Source: Candidatus Gorgonimonas leptogorgiae
GTDB taxonomy: Bacteria > Pseudomonadota > Gammaproteobacteria > Pseudomonadales > Endozoicomonadaceae
Length of the DNA: 14,554 nucleotides
Direction: 5' to 3'
NCBI GenBank assembly: GCA_929200515.1
Contig: CAKNAD010000047.1
Coordinates: 1 to 14,554, forward strand
Shown: piece by piece, positions 14,423 through 14,554 of the stretch
Layout of the letters: each line of letters starts with the position of its first letter
How positions within the stretch are numbered: the first letter of the stretch is position 1
Made by a program: the position numbers and the translations under genes
The notes under the pieces: model-generated
Databases searched by the model: none
What the model saw: only the letters and a program-made list of their open reading frames with translations
Told to the model about the DNA's origin: nothing

Positions 14423-14554
14423 GGATAAAAGCTTAGAAGCTTTGCACTTTGAGGGATATTAAAATGTCTACTTCATAGTTAAAACACTTTGAAATACAAT
14501 TTGATTTTCTGCAGTATTTTGCCTTGAATTAAATCATTTTACTTAGCACTGAAA
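14423..14554 (+). repeat. Dispersed repeat, copy 2 (cut by window end)
   Basis: It starts GGATAAAAGCTTAGAAGC exactly like copy 1 and runs in step with it to CTGAAA at the last base, with about four fifths of positions equal. It probably continues about 14 bases outside. It is direct to copy 1 and inverted to copy 3. Confidence 0.8.

Noticed and set aside
1..14554. Terminal direct repeat as a sign of a circular molecule
   Set aside because: Copies 1 and 2 differ at about one fifth of positions, so they are not an assembly overlap, and the genes are chromosomal.

Overview
The window is very A+T-rich (about 30 % G+C by eye) and uses TGA as a stop codon (dacA and the 5642-7057 gene both end in TGA), so the genetic code is standard. 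Housekeeping genes are intact and typical: a PBP5-type D-Ala-D-Ala carboxypeptidase, TopA with three C-terminal zinc fingers, EpmA, and rsmG-parA-parB. EpmA is essentially a gammaproteobacterial enzyme. With low G+C, long gene-poor gaps, a serpin and a WD40-like propeller, this suggests a host-associated, probably intracellular gammaproteobacterium. The genus cannot be named from this window.

Layout. 1-148: first copy of a dispersed repeat. 266-1486 (-): dacA. 1487-2888: a 1.4 kb gap without a recognisable gene, but with a good intrinsic terminator at 2686-2724. 2889-5498 (+): topA. 5642-7057 (-): orphan WD40-like protein, convergent with topA. 7058-7481: divergent promoter region. 7482-8765 (+): CPA1-family Na+/H+ antiporter, whose stop codon overlaps that of epmA. 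12147 down to 8762 (-): rsmG-parA-parB-epmA, a tight cluster with a hairpin before epmA. 12322-12465 (-): a possible 47-aa gene. 12547-12690: inverted repeat copy. 12763-14274 (-): serpin with an N-terminal zinc-ribbon-like segment. 14423-14554: third repeat copy, cut by the window end.

How the parts relate. rsmG-parA-parB is the conserved near-origin block of many bacteria (16S rRNA G527 methylation plus chromosome partitioning). EpmA lysylates elongation factor P. TopA relaxes negative supercoils, DacA trims peptidoglycan, and the antiporter handles pH and sodium. The accessory layer is the serpin bracketed by inverted copies of the repeat, the WD40-like protein and the small ORF. The latter two share a 17-base identity.

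The most unusual signals are: the repeat family and its bracketing of the serpin; the leaderless zinc-ribbon/serpin architecture; a short motif (TTCAAGTAGA, minus strand) recurring upstream of dacA, epmA and the serpin; and an orphan terminator in the 1.4 kb gap, which hints at an unannotated transcript. No rRNA, tRNA, CRISPR array or transposase was seen. Both window ends lie in repeat copies, so this may be a contig that broke at repeats.
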